DNA of 55,640 bases from Paratrimastix pyriformis (Eukaryota; Preaxostyla; Paratrimastigidae). The notes below the pieces were generated by a model. It worked only from the letters and a program-made list of their open reading frames with translations. It did not search any database and was not told where the DNA came from. Where the stretch lies: contig JAPMOS010000198.1 in NCBI GenBank assembly GCA_027972325.1, forward strand, positions 1 through 55,640. The letters are read 5' to 3'. Shown here piece by piece: positions 18,536 through 29,288 of the stretch; position 1 is the first letter of the stretch; each line of letters starts with the position of its first letter. The translations under genes and the position numbers were made by a program.

Positions 18536-20012
18536 CCCCCCCCGGTTGAAGTCTCGGCGTTACACGTTCCCTTTGCTCCGCGTTCCGCCCGTTTCTGGCC
18601 ATGGAGATCGCAACTGAGCATGACGAGCTCAGTAAGGACGATTCCAACTTTATTATGGATCAAGCCGAGATCCTTAGTCGTGACGACCCTATGGTAGAGT
18701 ATCTTCAAGATGAGTTGGGTCGGCATCTGTGGTCCCCCTCTTCAGCTCCATTGGACAAGCTCTCTCCTTGGATGCGTTTGGAGCTTATGAAGCTCTTCAG
18801 TTCATTGGTCGTCAATGAGCACCGGGCCCCACGCTATGAGATCATCGAACGCACGGTGCACATGCTGCTGGAGGACAATCCGAAGAAGCAGCCTGAAGCG
18901 ATCAGCCAGTTTATTTTCCAACTTCTTGGGGCTTTATTGTTCCAGCAATCGAATGTGCGAACTTTCGACTGCCACGTGCCACAAGAATCATCGCGCGGCT
19001 CGTCTGTGGACAAACACCGCACACCGCCAGAACGAGTCCTCCTATCTGTTGGGAGACTACGTACCGTGGTCCAAAGCAACTTGGAGGTGGAGGTGGAACT
19101 CGCCACCCGATCATCGATGGCGATCGTCCAGCGGGGAAGAAGGAGAGCCCGTTCCCCTTCTTCCAGCAATCCGTTTGCCTCTTCCGCTGTCCCAAGAGCA
19201 CCTCTCACCTTGGCGAATCCATTTGCCAAGCCGGCACCTGTTCCGGCTCCGACTGCGGCTCATGCTCCGGCAACAGCAACAGCACCTGCACCTGCCCCTG
19301 CCCCTGCACCTGCCCCTGCACCTGCACCTGCCCCTGCACCTGCCCCTGCCCCTACCCATGCCCCTGCCCCTGTTCTGGTTCCTGTTGCTGCCGCTGTTGC
19401 CCCGGTTGTTGTCTCTGTTGCTGCTGGTGTGGCTCCATGGTCTGCTGTGCCTGCTGCGCCCGCTCGTGCTACCCCGACGCCCGACCATGCCGCTTCTGCC
19501 GTGCCTCCGAAGATCAGCCACTCCGACCTCTCGCCTGTTGCCAACCGAGGGCATTTGGGAAGGGAGCTACGAGAATGGGGATGGTGGATCAGGGGCCCAG
19601 TACGCCTGTCCTACCGAGGTGGTAGGTCATGGTGGATGGGTTCCGCCGCCCCCACAGGCTGGGTTCGGGAATATTTTTCGTTCTAACTGTCTCTTTTGCA
19701 TCCTTCGCCCCCCCCCCTTTTTTTTGTTCTTCTTGTCCCGTGTCTCAGTGTTGGATCCCTTTGTCCCCCTACTGGCCCGTTCTTTCTTTTGATGTTCCTT
19801 TCGATTGCTCAAGTGTTTGAACGATTCTGTTTCTCGGCGATATTCCAGTCTCTCTCCTTCCCGCCATGCCGTCTGTACGCCTACCCCTGAAGGGGTTTAG
19901 GTCGGCATGTTACCCGCCGGTTTCGACCGGATTAACGGATTTTCCTCTGTTTCAGTTTTCTGTGTTTTGCGCGCAGTTACTGGCAGTCGAAATAGTATCA
20001 CAACAACAACAA
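18536..20012 (+). mobile_element. Y2, short ORF-bearing retroelement
   Basis: A 1477-bp insertion flanked by GGAGGCGGCAAG (18524-18535 and 20013-20024). It starts with CCCCCCCCGGTTG and ends in (CAA)n. Almost identical to Y3, which points to recent movement. The 3' UTR holds CCGGTTTCGACCGG and TACCCCTGAAGGGGT hairpins shared by all three Y copies. Confidence 0.87.
18601..19686 (+). CDS. Y2 protein, 361 aa
   Basis: Same protein as Y3 (helical domain, two NPF motifs, Ala-Pro repeat, REYFSF end). Compared with Y3 it has lost one base near 19050 and two near 19140. The two losses together restore the frame, so only about 30 residues between them are replaced and the full-length frame stays open. 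Function unknown. Confidence 0.7.
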   Translation: MEIATEHDELSKDDSNFIMDQAEILSRDDPMVEYLQDELGRHLWSPSSAPLDKLSPWMRLELMKLFSSLVVNEHRAPRYEIIERTVHMLLEDNPKKQPEAISQFIFQLLGALLFQQSNVRTFDCHVPQESSRGSSVDKHRTPPERVLLSVGRLRTVVQSNLEVEVELATRSSMAIVQRGRRRARSPSSSNPFASSAVPRAPLTLANPFAKPAPVPAPTAAHAPATATAPAPAPAPAPAPAPAPAPAPAPAPTHAPAPVLVPVAAAVAPVVVSVAAGVAPWSAVPAAPARATPTPDHAASAVPPKISHSDLSPVANRGHLGRELREWGWWIRGPVRLSYRGGRSWWMGSAAPTGWVREYFSF

Positions 20013-20024
20013 GGAGGCGGCAAG

Positions 20025-20511
20025 AACTGGAGTGTTCTCACTTCCGGAGGCGCAGATGCCAAGGACTGGCTCCCCCAGAACAGCCGGATCCCCGACAAGA
20101 AAAAGAACGGCCGAACACCCGCTGAGTCGGCAGGCGACGACACCCCGCAAGGAGCCGGAGTCGGAGATGGGGAGGATGCTGATGATGATGCCCGCGGGTG
20201 GACAGGCTGCAAGCCGATCTGCGACGGTGCAGGGGACTCAAGAGGTTCTGGAAACTCAGGGGATTCCTCAGAGGACACCGGAAGCCCACCGCGAGAACGC
20301 TGTGTTGCACCCGCTGCAGCCACAACCGGAGCATCAAGCATCTCACTCACGCCACTCAAGCCATCCCATGACTTCTCAATCCGAACGCGCCGCGTCCCAT
20401 CATTCGCATCACTCCCATCACTCCCATCACTCCCATCACTCCGACCACCAGTCTCATCACTCCGATCGTACCCACCGGGCCAGCAGCCATGGCTCAACGC
20501 ATTCGATGTAA
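20025..20511 (+). CDS. LINE-A ORF1 C-terminus, basic and His-rich
   Basis: In one frame this reads SPRTAGSPTRKRTAEHPLSR, then a Gln/Pro-rich run, then Ser/His repeats (SHHSHHSHHSHHSHHSDH), with a stop at 20509-20511, nine bases before the ORF2 ATG. LINE-C ORF1 also ends in a Ser/His-rich tail. The upstream conserved domain is in the other open frame, which continues into ORF2, so reaching this tail needs a +1 shift (decay, a base error or programmed). Confidence 0.5.
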
Positions 20512-20519
20512 AAGATGTG

Positions 20520-22136
20520 ATGTTTTGTCCTTATGGTGTTTTTCCTTCGTCTCCTGATTTGATGCCAATGGGCTTTGCAGGGAAAAAAATACGAAGATGT
20601 CGCTCTTGTACACTGGGAGAATGGGTAAGAGGAGGGATTGTAGGGGTCAAGAGGGATGGCCGACCGAAACGTGTGATGATGGAGGGTGGAATCAGGGATG
20701 GGAAAGATAGCAGGGGGACGGAAGAATGGGGTAGGATAAAAGGGGGTTCAAAGGGAGAGGAAACTGAAACAGTACATAAAAGAGTGTTTGGGGTTGTAGG
20801 TGTCAAAAGGGAACTCCAAGATAACAGTTGTTATCTTGGAGTTGCGTTACAAATAGTGGAAGGTTTAGGGGTAGAGCTCAACGGAGAGTGGGGGAAATGC
20901 ATACGTGCCCTCAGGATGGGGAGAGAAGAGAGACTGAGACATGGTAAGAAAGGGAGACTGCTCGGAGAAGTTGGTTTTATACAGGGACTAGAAGGGCATC
21001 AGGAAGACGCGAGGGAGCTTCTTGAGTATGTGTTGGAGGCATCCCACGCTAGCCGGGTCGTGCGAACAGATTGTTGGAGATGTGTGAGGTGTGGCGAGAT
21101 GTCAGAAGTTGAGGTGGTGGAGAGCTCGGTGGTGCGTGTGGAAGTTTGTGCAGATGGGGATCAAGCTCAAATGGAAAACATAGTAAGGGGGAAAAGGATG
21201 GCGACTTGCAACTGCTGCGGGGCGGAAAGCGAACAAGTGAATGAGGGCTCCTTTGAATGGGACCGGGATGTGATCGTGGTATCGAGACGAAGGAATGTAG
21301 GAGATGTCTACGACCGTAAGCTTTGTGAAACTGGGCCGATGACTTGGAACGGGAAAGTGTGGTACCCTGTCGCTGCCATGATTCATCGTGGTGGAGTGGG
21401 AGGGGGTCACTGGACCTGTGTGAAAAAAATTCATGGAGGGCGCTGGTTCTATTTCGATGATGCTGCAGTTCAGGAGATTGCTTCGGATGATGTTTTGTGG
21501 GCATACCTGGGAGAGGCAGCAGCTGTCGTCTACTCAAGTGAGGTAGGAGGGAAGAGCCAGGTGAGATACCGGACATTTGCGCTCGGTCTGCCGAAGAAGC
21601 CGGATGAGAAGGGGAGAGGAGAGGAGCGCCGAAGGGTGAGATTTCTCCCACCAAAACCACCAGGAGGAACAGATGTTACGGGACAGGAAGGTGATGGGGA
21701 GTTGGTTCCTGTGGTTAGAATCCCATGGGAAGAGCATGGAGGGGAGATCGTGGAAGGGGAGGTGGTGAGCAGATACGACTTTCGGAAAGTCAGAAGGCCG
21801 TGGGAAAGGAGGGAAGAGCCGGCTCGGAAGAAGGTTAATGGCGGGGTGATGATCAGTGGGATGCAGGCGAAGAGTGAGAAAGAAACAAGAATTGTATCCT
21901 GGAATGTTCGAGGACTTGGGGGCTTGTGGAAGCAGGCGACTATTCAGGAAATGATGGAAGGGGCGGAGGCACAAATTGTGGCTTTGCAAGAGACCAAATT
22001 AGCGACGGAGAGAGATGATGAAGTCAGGGACTTCCTCAAGGGTAGATTCGTGGTCCATGAATCATGGGTCAAAGCAGAGGAAAAAGGGAGAGTGGTGCAT
22101 AGAGGTGGTGTCTTGACGGCGGTGGCTCGAGAGATG
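20520..22136 (+). CDS. LINE-A ORF2 part 1: C19-protease-like domain and start of AP-endonuclease
   Basis: The ATG at 20520 (or 20562) follows the ORF1 stop closely. The Cys box is DNSCYLGVALQIVEGL (Cys codon 20829-20831). Cys pairs CWRCVRC and CNCCG suggest the zinc ribbon seen in many USPs. The His box is IHRGGVGGGHWTCVKK (His 21408-21410), then WFYFDDAAVQEI (Asp codons 21456-21461) and AAVVYSS. These are the ordered elements of a papain-fold ubiquitin-specific protease. The endonuclease starts at VSWNVRGLGG with ALQETKL and is cut by Y3 after AREM. The frame is open throughout. Confidence 0.7.
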
Positions 22137-23611
22137 CCCCCCCGGTTGAAGTCTCGGCGTTACACGTTCCCTTTGCTCCGCGTTCCGCCCGTTTCTGGCC
22201 ATGGAGATCGCAACTGAGCATGACGAGCTCAGTAAGGACGATTCCAACTTTATTATGGATCACGCCGAGATCCTTAGTCGTGACGACCCTATGGTAGAGT
22301 ATCTTCAAGATGAGTTGGGTCGGCATCTGTGGTCCCCCTCTTCAGCTCCATTGGACAAGCTCTCTCCTTGGATGCGTTTGGAGCTTATGAAGCTCTTCAG
22401 TTCATTGGTCGTCAATGAGCACCGGGCCCCACGCTATGAGATCATCGAACGCACGGTGCACATGCTGCTGGAGGACAATCCGAAGAAGCAGCCTGAAGCG
22501 ATCAGCCAGTTTATTTTCCAACTTCTTGGGGCTTTATTGTTCCAGCAATCGAATGTGCGAACTTTCGACTGCCACGTGCCACAAGAATCATCGCGCGGCT
22601 CGTCTGTGGACAAACACCGCACACCGCCAGAACGAGTCCTCCTATCTGTTGGGGAGACTACGTACCGTGGTCCAAAGCAACTTGGAGGTGGAGGTGGAAC
22701 TCGCCACCCGATCATCGATGGCGATCGTCCAGCGGGGAAGAAGGAGAGAGCCCGTTCCCCTTCTTCCAGCAATCCGTTTGCCTCTTCCGCTGTCCCAAGA
22801 GCACCTCTCACCTTGGCGAATCCATTTGCCAAGCCGGCACCTGTTCCGGCTCCGACTGCGGCTCATGCTCCGGCAACAGCAACAGCACCTGCACCTGCCC
22901 CTGCCCCTGCACCTGCCCCTGCACCTGCACCTGCACCTGCACCTGCCCCTGCCCCTACCCATGCCCCTGCCCCTGTTCTGGTTCCTGTTGCTGCCGCTGT
23001 TGCCCCGGTTGTTGTCTCTGTTGCTGCTGGTGTGGCTCCATGGTCTGCTGTGCCTGCTGCGCCCGCTCGTGCTACCCCGACGCCCGACCATGCCGCTTCT
23101 GCCGTGCCTCCGAAGATCAGCCACTCCGACCTCTCGCCTGTTGCCAACCGAGGGCATTTGGGAAGGGAGCTACGAGAATGGGGATGGTGGATCAGGGGCC
23201 CAGTACGCCTGTCCTACCGAGGTGGTAGGTCATGGTGGATGGGTTCCGCCGCCCCCACAGGCTGGGTTCGGGAATATTTTTCGTTCTAACTGTCTCTTTT
23301 GCATCCTTCGCCCCCCCCCCTTTTTTTTGTTCTTCTTGTCCCGTGTCTCAGTGTTGGATCCCTTTGTCCCCCTACTGGCCCGTTCTTTCTTTTGATGTTC
23401 CTTTTGATTGCTCAAGTGTTTGAACGATTCTGTTTCTCGGCGATATTCCAGTCTCTCTCCTTCCCGCCATGCCGTCTGTACGCCTACCCCTGAAGGGGTT
23501 TAGGTCGGCATGTTACCCGCCGGTTTCGACCGGATTAACGGATTTTCCTCTGTTTCAGTTTTCTGTGTTTTGCGCGCAGTTACTGGCAGTCGAAATAGTA
23601 TCACAACAACA
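22137..23611 (+). mobile_element. Y3, short ORF-bearing retroelement
   Basis: A 1475-bp insertion in the LINE-A endonuclease, flanked by GCTCGAGAGATG (22125-22136 and 23612-23623). It starts with a C-run plus CGGTTGAAG and ends GTATCACAACAACA. It is a clean, recent insertion: the endonuclease frame resumes exactly after the second duplication copy. Confidence 0.9.
22201..23289 (+). CDS. Y3 protein, 362 aa
   Basis: The reference copy of the Y protein. Residues 1-125 are helical and acidic-to-neutral. Residues 140-190 are Ser/Gly/Arg-rich with SNPFASS and ANPFAKP. Residues 205-260 are an Ala-Pro repeat from CCTGCA/CCTGCC units. Residues 270-362 are Val/Ala-rich, then Trp/Arg-rich. The start is 64 bases into the element. 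No known domain recognised. It could be a nucleic-acid-binding or recruiting protein that helps the element use LINE machinery in trans, but that is inference. Confidence 0.72.
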   Translation: MEIATEHDELSKDDSNFIMDHAEILSRDDPMVEYLQDELGRHLWSPSSAPLDKLSPWMRLELMKLFSSLVVNEHRAPRYEIIERTVHMLLEDNPKKQPEAISQFIFQLLGALLFQQSNVRTFDCHVPQESSRGSSVDKHRTPPERVLLSVGETTYRGPKQLGGGGGTRHPIIDGDRPAGKKERARSPSSSNPFASSAVPRAPLTLANPFAKPAPVPAPTAAHAPATATAPAPAPAPAPAPAPAPAPAPAPAPTHAPAPVLVPVAAAVAPVVVSVAAGVAPWSAVPAAPARATPTPDHAASAVPPKISHSDLSPVANRGHLGRELREWGWWIRGPVRLSYRGGRSWWMGSAAPTGWVREYFSF

Positions 23612-23623
23612 GCTCGAGAGATG

Positions 23624-26600
23624 GCCAGCTGGGTGAAACGGGTCGAAGAGGTGGTCCCGGGATATCTTATGGTGATTCATATGGAAGAGGGGAAGAGGAG
23701 GTTCGCAGTCTTGAACATGTATTATCCTGCATACGAGCCTGACGGGGTTAAGGGGAAGGGTGTTCTGATGAGTTCGGTTGAGAGTGCCTTGACGGAGACT
23801 GTGAGAGAGGCCCGAGGCAACGGGGAGATGGTTATCCTCTTGACTGATGGGAACGATTGGGCAAAAAGGAATCGGGAGCAGAGCGAAAGCGGGCTGGTAG
23901 ACGTGGTAATGCTGGGTGGGCACGGGAGTGAAGTGACGTGGAGGAGGACAACCAAAACAAAAGGTATTCAGGAGAACAGGATTGACTTATGCATGACTTC
24001 AGAGGAAGTCTTTGCCAGACATTTCGGGAAGGCACAGGTTTATAGAAACGAGAGGACGGTCGAATGGGAAAGAGACCTCTCGGATCACAGTATGATTATT
24101 GTCGATTTGGGGAACTTTGATCCAGCAGCAGGGGTCAGAACAGTGAGGAGGAGTAGGGTCATATGCCCCTCGATTGCGGATGTGACCAAGTTAGAGCGGT
24201 TGGGTAAAGGGAGCGGGCCGTTGGCGGTGGAGGCGAAAGGAGCCGCGGATCGAATGAAAGAGGCACTGCAGCGGTATCGGGATATGGTCGAAGGAGCGGT
24301 TGACAGAATGGCGAATTTCGAGGACATGGGGAAACTAATGCTTGAGAGTTGTAGGACTTGTTTTGGGGAGAAGCAGGTCACCTTCACGGATCGGGACTAT
24401 GAACCCGAAACCATTAAAAGAGCTCGGAGGAGGATGATTGCGAAAGGGACCTGCGAGGAGGAAAGGTGTAGGCTGAAGAAAATGGTGGAGGAATGGTACA
24501 GGGGAAGGAAAACGCGCCGGGAGCAGAATATTATGGACCGATTGAAGGGAAAGAGGAGGCAGTGGTATCGAAATATCTTCCGGAGTGAGGTGATGCGAGC
24601 CCCGGTAAGTTCCTATGTCTACAGGAATGAGAAAGGTGAAATTGGGGATGTCGTTTATGATCCGGAAGTGGTGAAAAAGGAGTGGAGGGCATTTATGGAA
24701 AGGCTGTCGGCGAGGTCCCCCGAGATGGCAAGGAAAGTGCGGGTGGTGAACGACGACACGGATAAGATTGTGACGGGGATAATGGAAGTGATCACGGAGG
24801 AGGAAGTTGGGGAAGTGATTACACAGCTGGGGTCAGGGAAGGCGGCTGGGCCGGATGAAGTAACAGCGGAAATGCTACGGGCAGGGGGAATTGAGTTGAA
24901 TAAGTGGATAACGGTACAGTTTAATATGATGATTGAACGAAGGGAGGTTGACGAATCGCTGAAAAGGAGCAATGTGGTCATGATAATGAAAGCGGAGGAA
25001 CATCCAGGGGATCCAACAAACCGAAGACCTATTAGCTTGATACCGGTGTTTCTGAAGACTCTGCAATGTATTTTGGCAAGAAGATTCCAGAAGGCTGTGA
25101 TTGAGGCAGGAGTCTTTGGACCCGAGCAGTTTGGGTTCCTACGGGGAAGGTCGATAGAAACACCGATTTCAAACATTATTAGTGTCATTGCAGATGCACG
25201 AGTGACAAGGAAGAAATTTTATATGTTAGGGCTCGACATATCAAAAGCCTATGACACTGTCGATTTTAACGCGCTGAGGTCGGGGCTTGAAGATATTGGT
25301 GTTGAGGACGCCTTTATAGAATATATAGAGAACCTTTATCGGGGGAGAAAGGCCCGGGTTGTGACACAATACGGCCCAACAGACTGGTATGATATTGAAA
25401 GAGGAATTTCGCAAGGTGACCCACTGTCTTGCCTGCTGTTCATTACGTTTATGGAGAGCATTCTCAAAAAGGCCCGGGAACAGGGGGCGGAGGAAGGATA
25501 TGTCAGAGAGGATGGCGCAAAAATATTCCTGCAGGCGTTTGCTGACGATATTATGATAATCACTGAATCCCGCGACGGACTCGAAAAAGTGGGAAGGATA
25601 ATCATGGACAAGATTCGGTCGGCTGGCATGACAGTCAATTGCAAGAAATCAGACTTTCTCACGAACGATGTGAATAAGGCACCATTAAGGTTTGGAGAAG
25701 AGGCCGTGGTGAAATGTGAGCCGAAAGGAGGAGCAATTCGGTATCTCGGAATCTGGGTGGATGAGACTCTGACTCTCAAAGTCAACACGGCTAAACTGTT
25801 CCAAAAGATGGTGGGAAGACAGAAAAATCGCGGCTGCGAAGCTTCCCCCGATGGCGGTGGTTCAGATTTTAAATGAATGTGTGACGCCTTGTTTGCAGTA
25901 TGTGGCACGGAACGTTCCTGTGGATAGAGGAACACTGGAACGAATTGAAGCACAGTACAGAACGACTATTCGAAAGGTATCGTATGTCCTTGGGAAAGCT
26001 GACCCGACTGACTGTCTGTACCTTTCGAAAAAGGAGGGGGGGTTTGGTTTAAAGAGTCCTACCGATGTTCACGACCTGACGCTCCTGTTGAAGCTTATAG
26101 CAAATGTAGCAGACCCAAGGACGGAAACTGGAGTAAATACAATGGCAGAGATCGATAGGCTTGAGATGATGTGGGGCGGGAAAGGCGATATTTTGTCAAC
26201 CCCGAGAGATATTGCAAGAAGGCGATCTGTTACGGACCAATGGTGGGGACGGCAGTTCGGATATTGAAGAGGGAGGGTATGAGTCTTCGGATGACTGGGG
26301 AGTTAGCCCCGTTGGAGTTGACAGGGAGGGATAAGTATGTGGGTGACATTTTGCCGGAACTCAAAGTTAATACTCTGAAAAGAATGGCAAGGCGGAAATT
26401 CCGAAAATTGTCAGACCTGGTGAGCGATAACGGTGAAGAGTTGAAGAGCGTTAAGGGCCAACCTCCGTGGTTCAAAATACTCAGAAGGAAGGTTTGCCAA
26501 GAAGGAAGTCTTCGGTTGAAGCCGGAGTTCACCTTGTCGGAAGGGGTCGGGCGAATGGAGACGCGGGACCGGGCCAAGGAAGGAGAAGGTGGGGTGCGAA

Positions 26601-26804
26601 AGAGACAGTAGCTGCGGGTCGGGGGCCCCAAGCGTGTATTTTACACAGATGGATCGTCGTCGGGAACTGGTGGGTTGAGAAGAGCAGGGTATTCAGTCAT
26701 TGAAAGACTCGGAGAAGGAATGGAGTGTCGGTGTTCGGCCCGATGCACTGGCGCCAAACAATCAAATAATGAGGCGGAGCTTGAGGCAATTTGGAAAGGG
26801 ATCG
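23624..26804 (+). CDS. LINE-A ORF2 part 2: endonuclease end, reverse transcriptase, RNase H start
   Basis: After Y3 the frame continues with the endonuclease (VLNMYYPAYEPD, LLTDGNDWAK, LSDHSMIIVD). The RT follows: GKAAGPDEVTAEML, RRPISLIPVFLKTL, PEQFGFLRGRSIETPI, LDISKAYDTV, GISQGDPLSCLLF and AFADDIMIIT (FADD 25538-25549). It is open to about 25876. The thumb region (YLGIWVDETL, NECVTPCLQY) and what follows change frame several times. The RNase H begins FTDGSSSGTGG and NNEAELEAIWKG before LINE-B interrupts it at the duplication GGGATCG. Confidence 0.85.
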
Positions 26805-26876
26805 GCTCCCCCGGTCCTACCGACCTGGAAAGTGTTTGAATTTGGGATCTTCGCCTTTTCTATTGGCCAATTGACG

Positions 26877-27898
26877 ATGTCTTCTGAAACTCATTCTGTT
26901 GAAGATGCTGGTGCGGTTCCTCTGACGCTGGAAAGTGTTGAGGCTGAAGCCAATCGCCAAAGAATGGAGGCGGCTGGTAAAAAAAGAGTGGCCGAAAAGA
27001 GCCAGGCCGAGGAGCAGGGTGAAAAGAAGGAAAAAGTTATGGTCTGTGTAAATTGGATAGTGGCTTTCCTACCGAAAGTCCGCCTATCAAGGATGTTTGT
27101 TGGGCTCATCTTGGGTCTTTGTTTGTCAATTGCCTTCTGTGAATTACAGGCTGAGACAATGAGATTCGCTATTAAATTTGAGCCAAGTGCTGTGCAATTT
27201 AGCTGGTACGAACTTGAATGCCAGCTTCGTGAGATCCTTGGCGAGGCCCGTGTTCAACAAGGCCTGGAAGAAGGAACTTTTGGTGTGACGTGTCTGAGAC
27301 CCGATGCCGCGGAGATTCTTGGAGCTTTTGCAAGTCGGAATCAGGCCGTCCTGACTGATCTGGGAAGTGAATGTGAGCGGCCGGCCTCAGTTGTGACCTT
27401 TGTTACAATGAGGGCTCATCTGGGTGGTTTGCCCCTGGAAGCTAAAGAAGAGGAGGTTCGCCAATGGTTGCGTGAAGCGAACCCGAGTGCGCAGTGTCTG
27501 TTCGCAATCGCTGACTTATTGATCGCCACCCCGGTAGTTTGGGTCAAGCCTGCTCGCCAGCCGGGTGCATGGCGTGTGTCTGTGACATGCTCGGTGGGAC
27601 AGCCCCACATCCCGGAGATCTTCCGGGGCAAGCGCATAGTACAGATCGCTCCGGGGAGGATCGGCCTCTCCGGGCGGACCATCGTTTGGCCTTTATTCGT
27701 GCGGCCGGTGTCGAGTGGCCGCAGCAGATGCAGGAGTACCTCAAGAACCACCACATTGTGGTAGAGGTCTCCGATATTTGGAGATCAGAAGTGGCGTGGT
27801 CAAGTGGGCGGTGGGATGGGACGTTTTGTGTCATGGCAACCCCGGAGCAGAGGGAGGCCATCGACGCTTTGAAGCGGAGTCGCGTCCGCGTGTGGTGA
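26877..27898 (+). CDS. LINE-B ORF1 (one frame change)
   Basis: The ATG at 26877 is 72 bases into the element. Residues 1-45 are charged (EEQGEKKEK). A membrane-like segment, MFVGLILGLCLSIAF, follows near residue 75. Then comes a domain with LPLEAKEEEVRQWLREANPS, GAWRVSVTCS and IPEIFRGKRIVQI. Its pattern (a glyP...e..vr.wL helix, then a G-x-W-R-V strand and a basic strand) is RRM-like, as in many LINE ORF1s, but this is tentative. The frame shifts between about 27540 and 27760, then ends ALKRSRVRVW. It does not show the KGxxGPxV domain of LINE-A and LINE-C. Confidence 0.55.
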
Positions 27899-29288
27899 AG
27901 GTGTCGGTGGGGGTGAATGCGGGAAGAAGTTCAAGTAAAGGTTGGGGGCTGTGTTTCTCTTCCACCCTCTTACGCTCTTGCTCCTGGGACATGCGTGTGG
28001 AAAGAAACAGCCTTCTATTGGAATGGCGTGGGAGGAGAGTGGTTGGCGGGGGGGAGCAATCGAATGAAGGAAAAGAAGGTGGAGTGGGGTAAAATTGGAG
28101 AAGGTAGTGCAAAGACAGGAAGTGATATGTGTATGGTGCTTTTGGATGCAGACGGTGGTCGAAGAGAATTGGGTCCACGGTAGGGTAAATGGAATTGGCC
28201 TTGTTGATCAAAAAGAGAGGGGCGAGAAGCGTGGTCGTATGGGTTGGATAAAGACTGGTAATGAGAACTGGGAATGCTGGTACGGAGAAGGGGAAGACCT
28301 CTGGAAGGGGCGAAGGGGCCGGTGGTGGACGGGAGAGATGGGATCAGGAGGGTTGGCGGGGGTTGGGATGGCTGTTTTCTCCCGCGTTTTCTGGTGGGCT
28401 GAGCGCCCCTACTTTCCAACGGTGGTTGGATGGTGTGCCGGCTTGGTGTGGTGGCTGCATTGGGTGGCGGCTGCCCTCAGGTTGGTGTGGTATGTCTAGC
28501 CGATGTCTCGTTGGTCTGTGGATGGAGGAAGATGGGTGGAGAGTTTCTAATCATGCTTTGATCATAGTCTCCCGGCTGGACAGAGTGCTTTGCCTCGGAG
28601 GTGGGCCCTGTCTGGTGTCGGAAATAACTACCGGTTTGTTGGTTGTTGGGACGTCTGGCAGCGGCTCATCCTTAGAATTTCAGATATCTGGCCCCCTGAG
28701 ATGCCTGTCTGACCGTCTGGTCAGATGGAAGATCCTTCTCTGGGATGTTGCTGATGCGGCACGTTCTTTGGGAGAGAGTCTGTCTTTCCGGTATTCTTTT
28801 TGTCATCTTCAGAAACTTTTAGGAATGTGGCCGCTGATCTTGGTAGGGCTGGTCAAGGGCAGTCTGGTTATTGTTTTGAGCTTTCCTGGAATGGGGTTGG
28901 TCTGTGTGTACCTTTTTTCAGTCATCCAATTCCAATACTGGACTGAGCAGATGGGAGCTCCAATGCCTGCATCTGCACAAAACCTCCGAAGGAATGGGCA
29001 ACTTTGGACGATGTCTGAAGGTCTGTGTAAGTTTTCATTTATTACAGTTTACTCATTTTCTGAGATCGATGATCTCGGTAGGACTGGTGGTGACGCTAGG
29101 GCCGGTCAAGGGGTCAACGGTCAAACCAGGACCCCCTTAACACCCGCAGCGGTTCCTGCGGGTGCTGGAGAGAGGGGGCCGCTGTGCTACGTCGGCGGGA
29201 TGCCCTAGGGATCGTTACCCTGGGGTGGCCAGAGAGAGGGTCGAGGACAACCTGGCTAAAATGTGGCAGGCAAACCTCACCGAGTGGT
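27899..29288 (+). other. LINE-B stretch between ORF1 and the repeat block
   Basis: About 27.9-28.4 kb resembles the poorly conserved start of LINE-C ORF2 (Trp/Arg/Gly-rich). From about 28.4 kb onward nothing in LINE-C corresponds. A 315-aa frame (28261-29208) covers it, with hydrophobic stretches (LLGMWPLILVGLVKGSLVIV), but matches nothing I know. It may be a further insertion whose ends I could not find. Confidence 0.4.

Noticed and set aside
20380-20511. Ser-His repeat region as a host His-rich protein
   Set aside because: It is continuous with LINE-A ORF1, and LINE-C ORF1 ends with a similar Ser/His tail.
28261-29208. 315-aa frame as a host membrane protein
   Set aside because: It is inside LINE-B with no promoter, intron or family signal. 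Long open frames on both strands are common in this GC-rich DNA, so it is reported only as unexplained.
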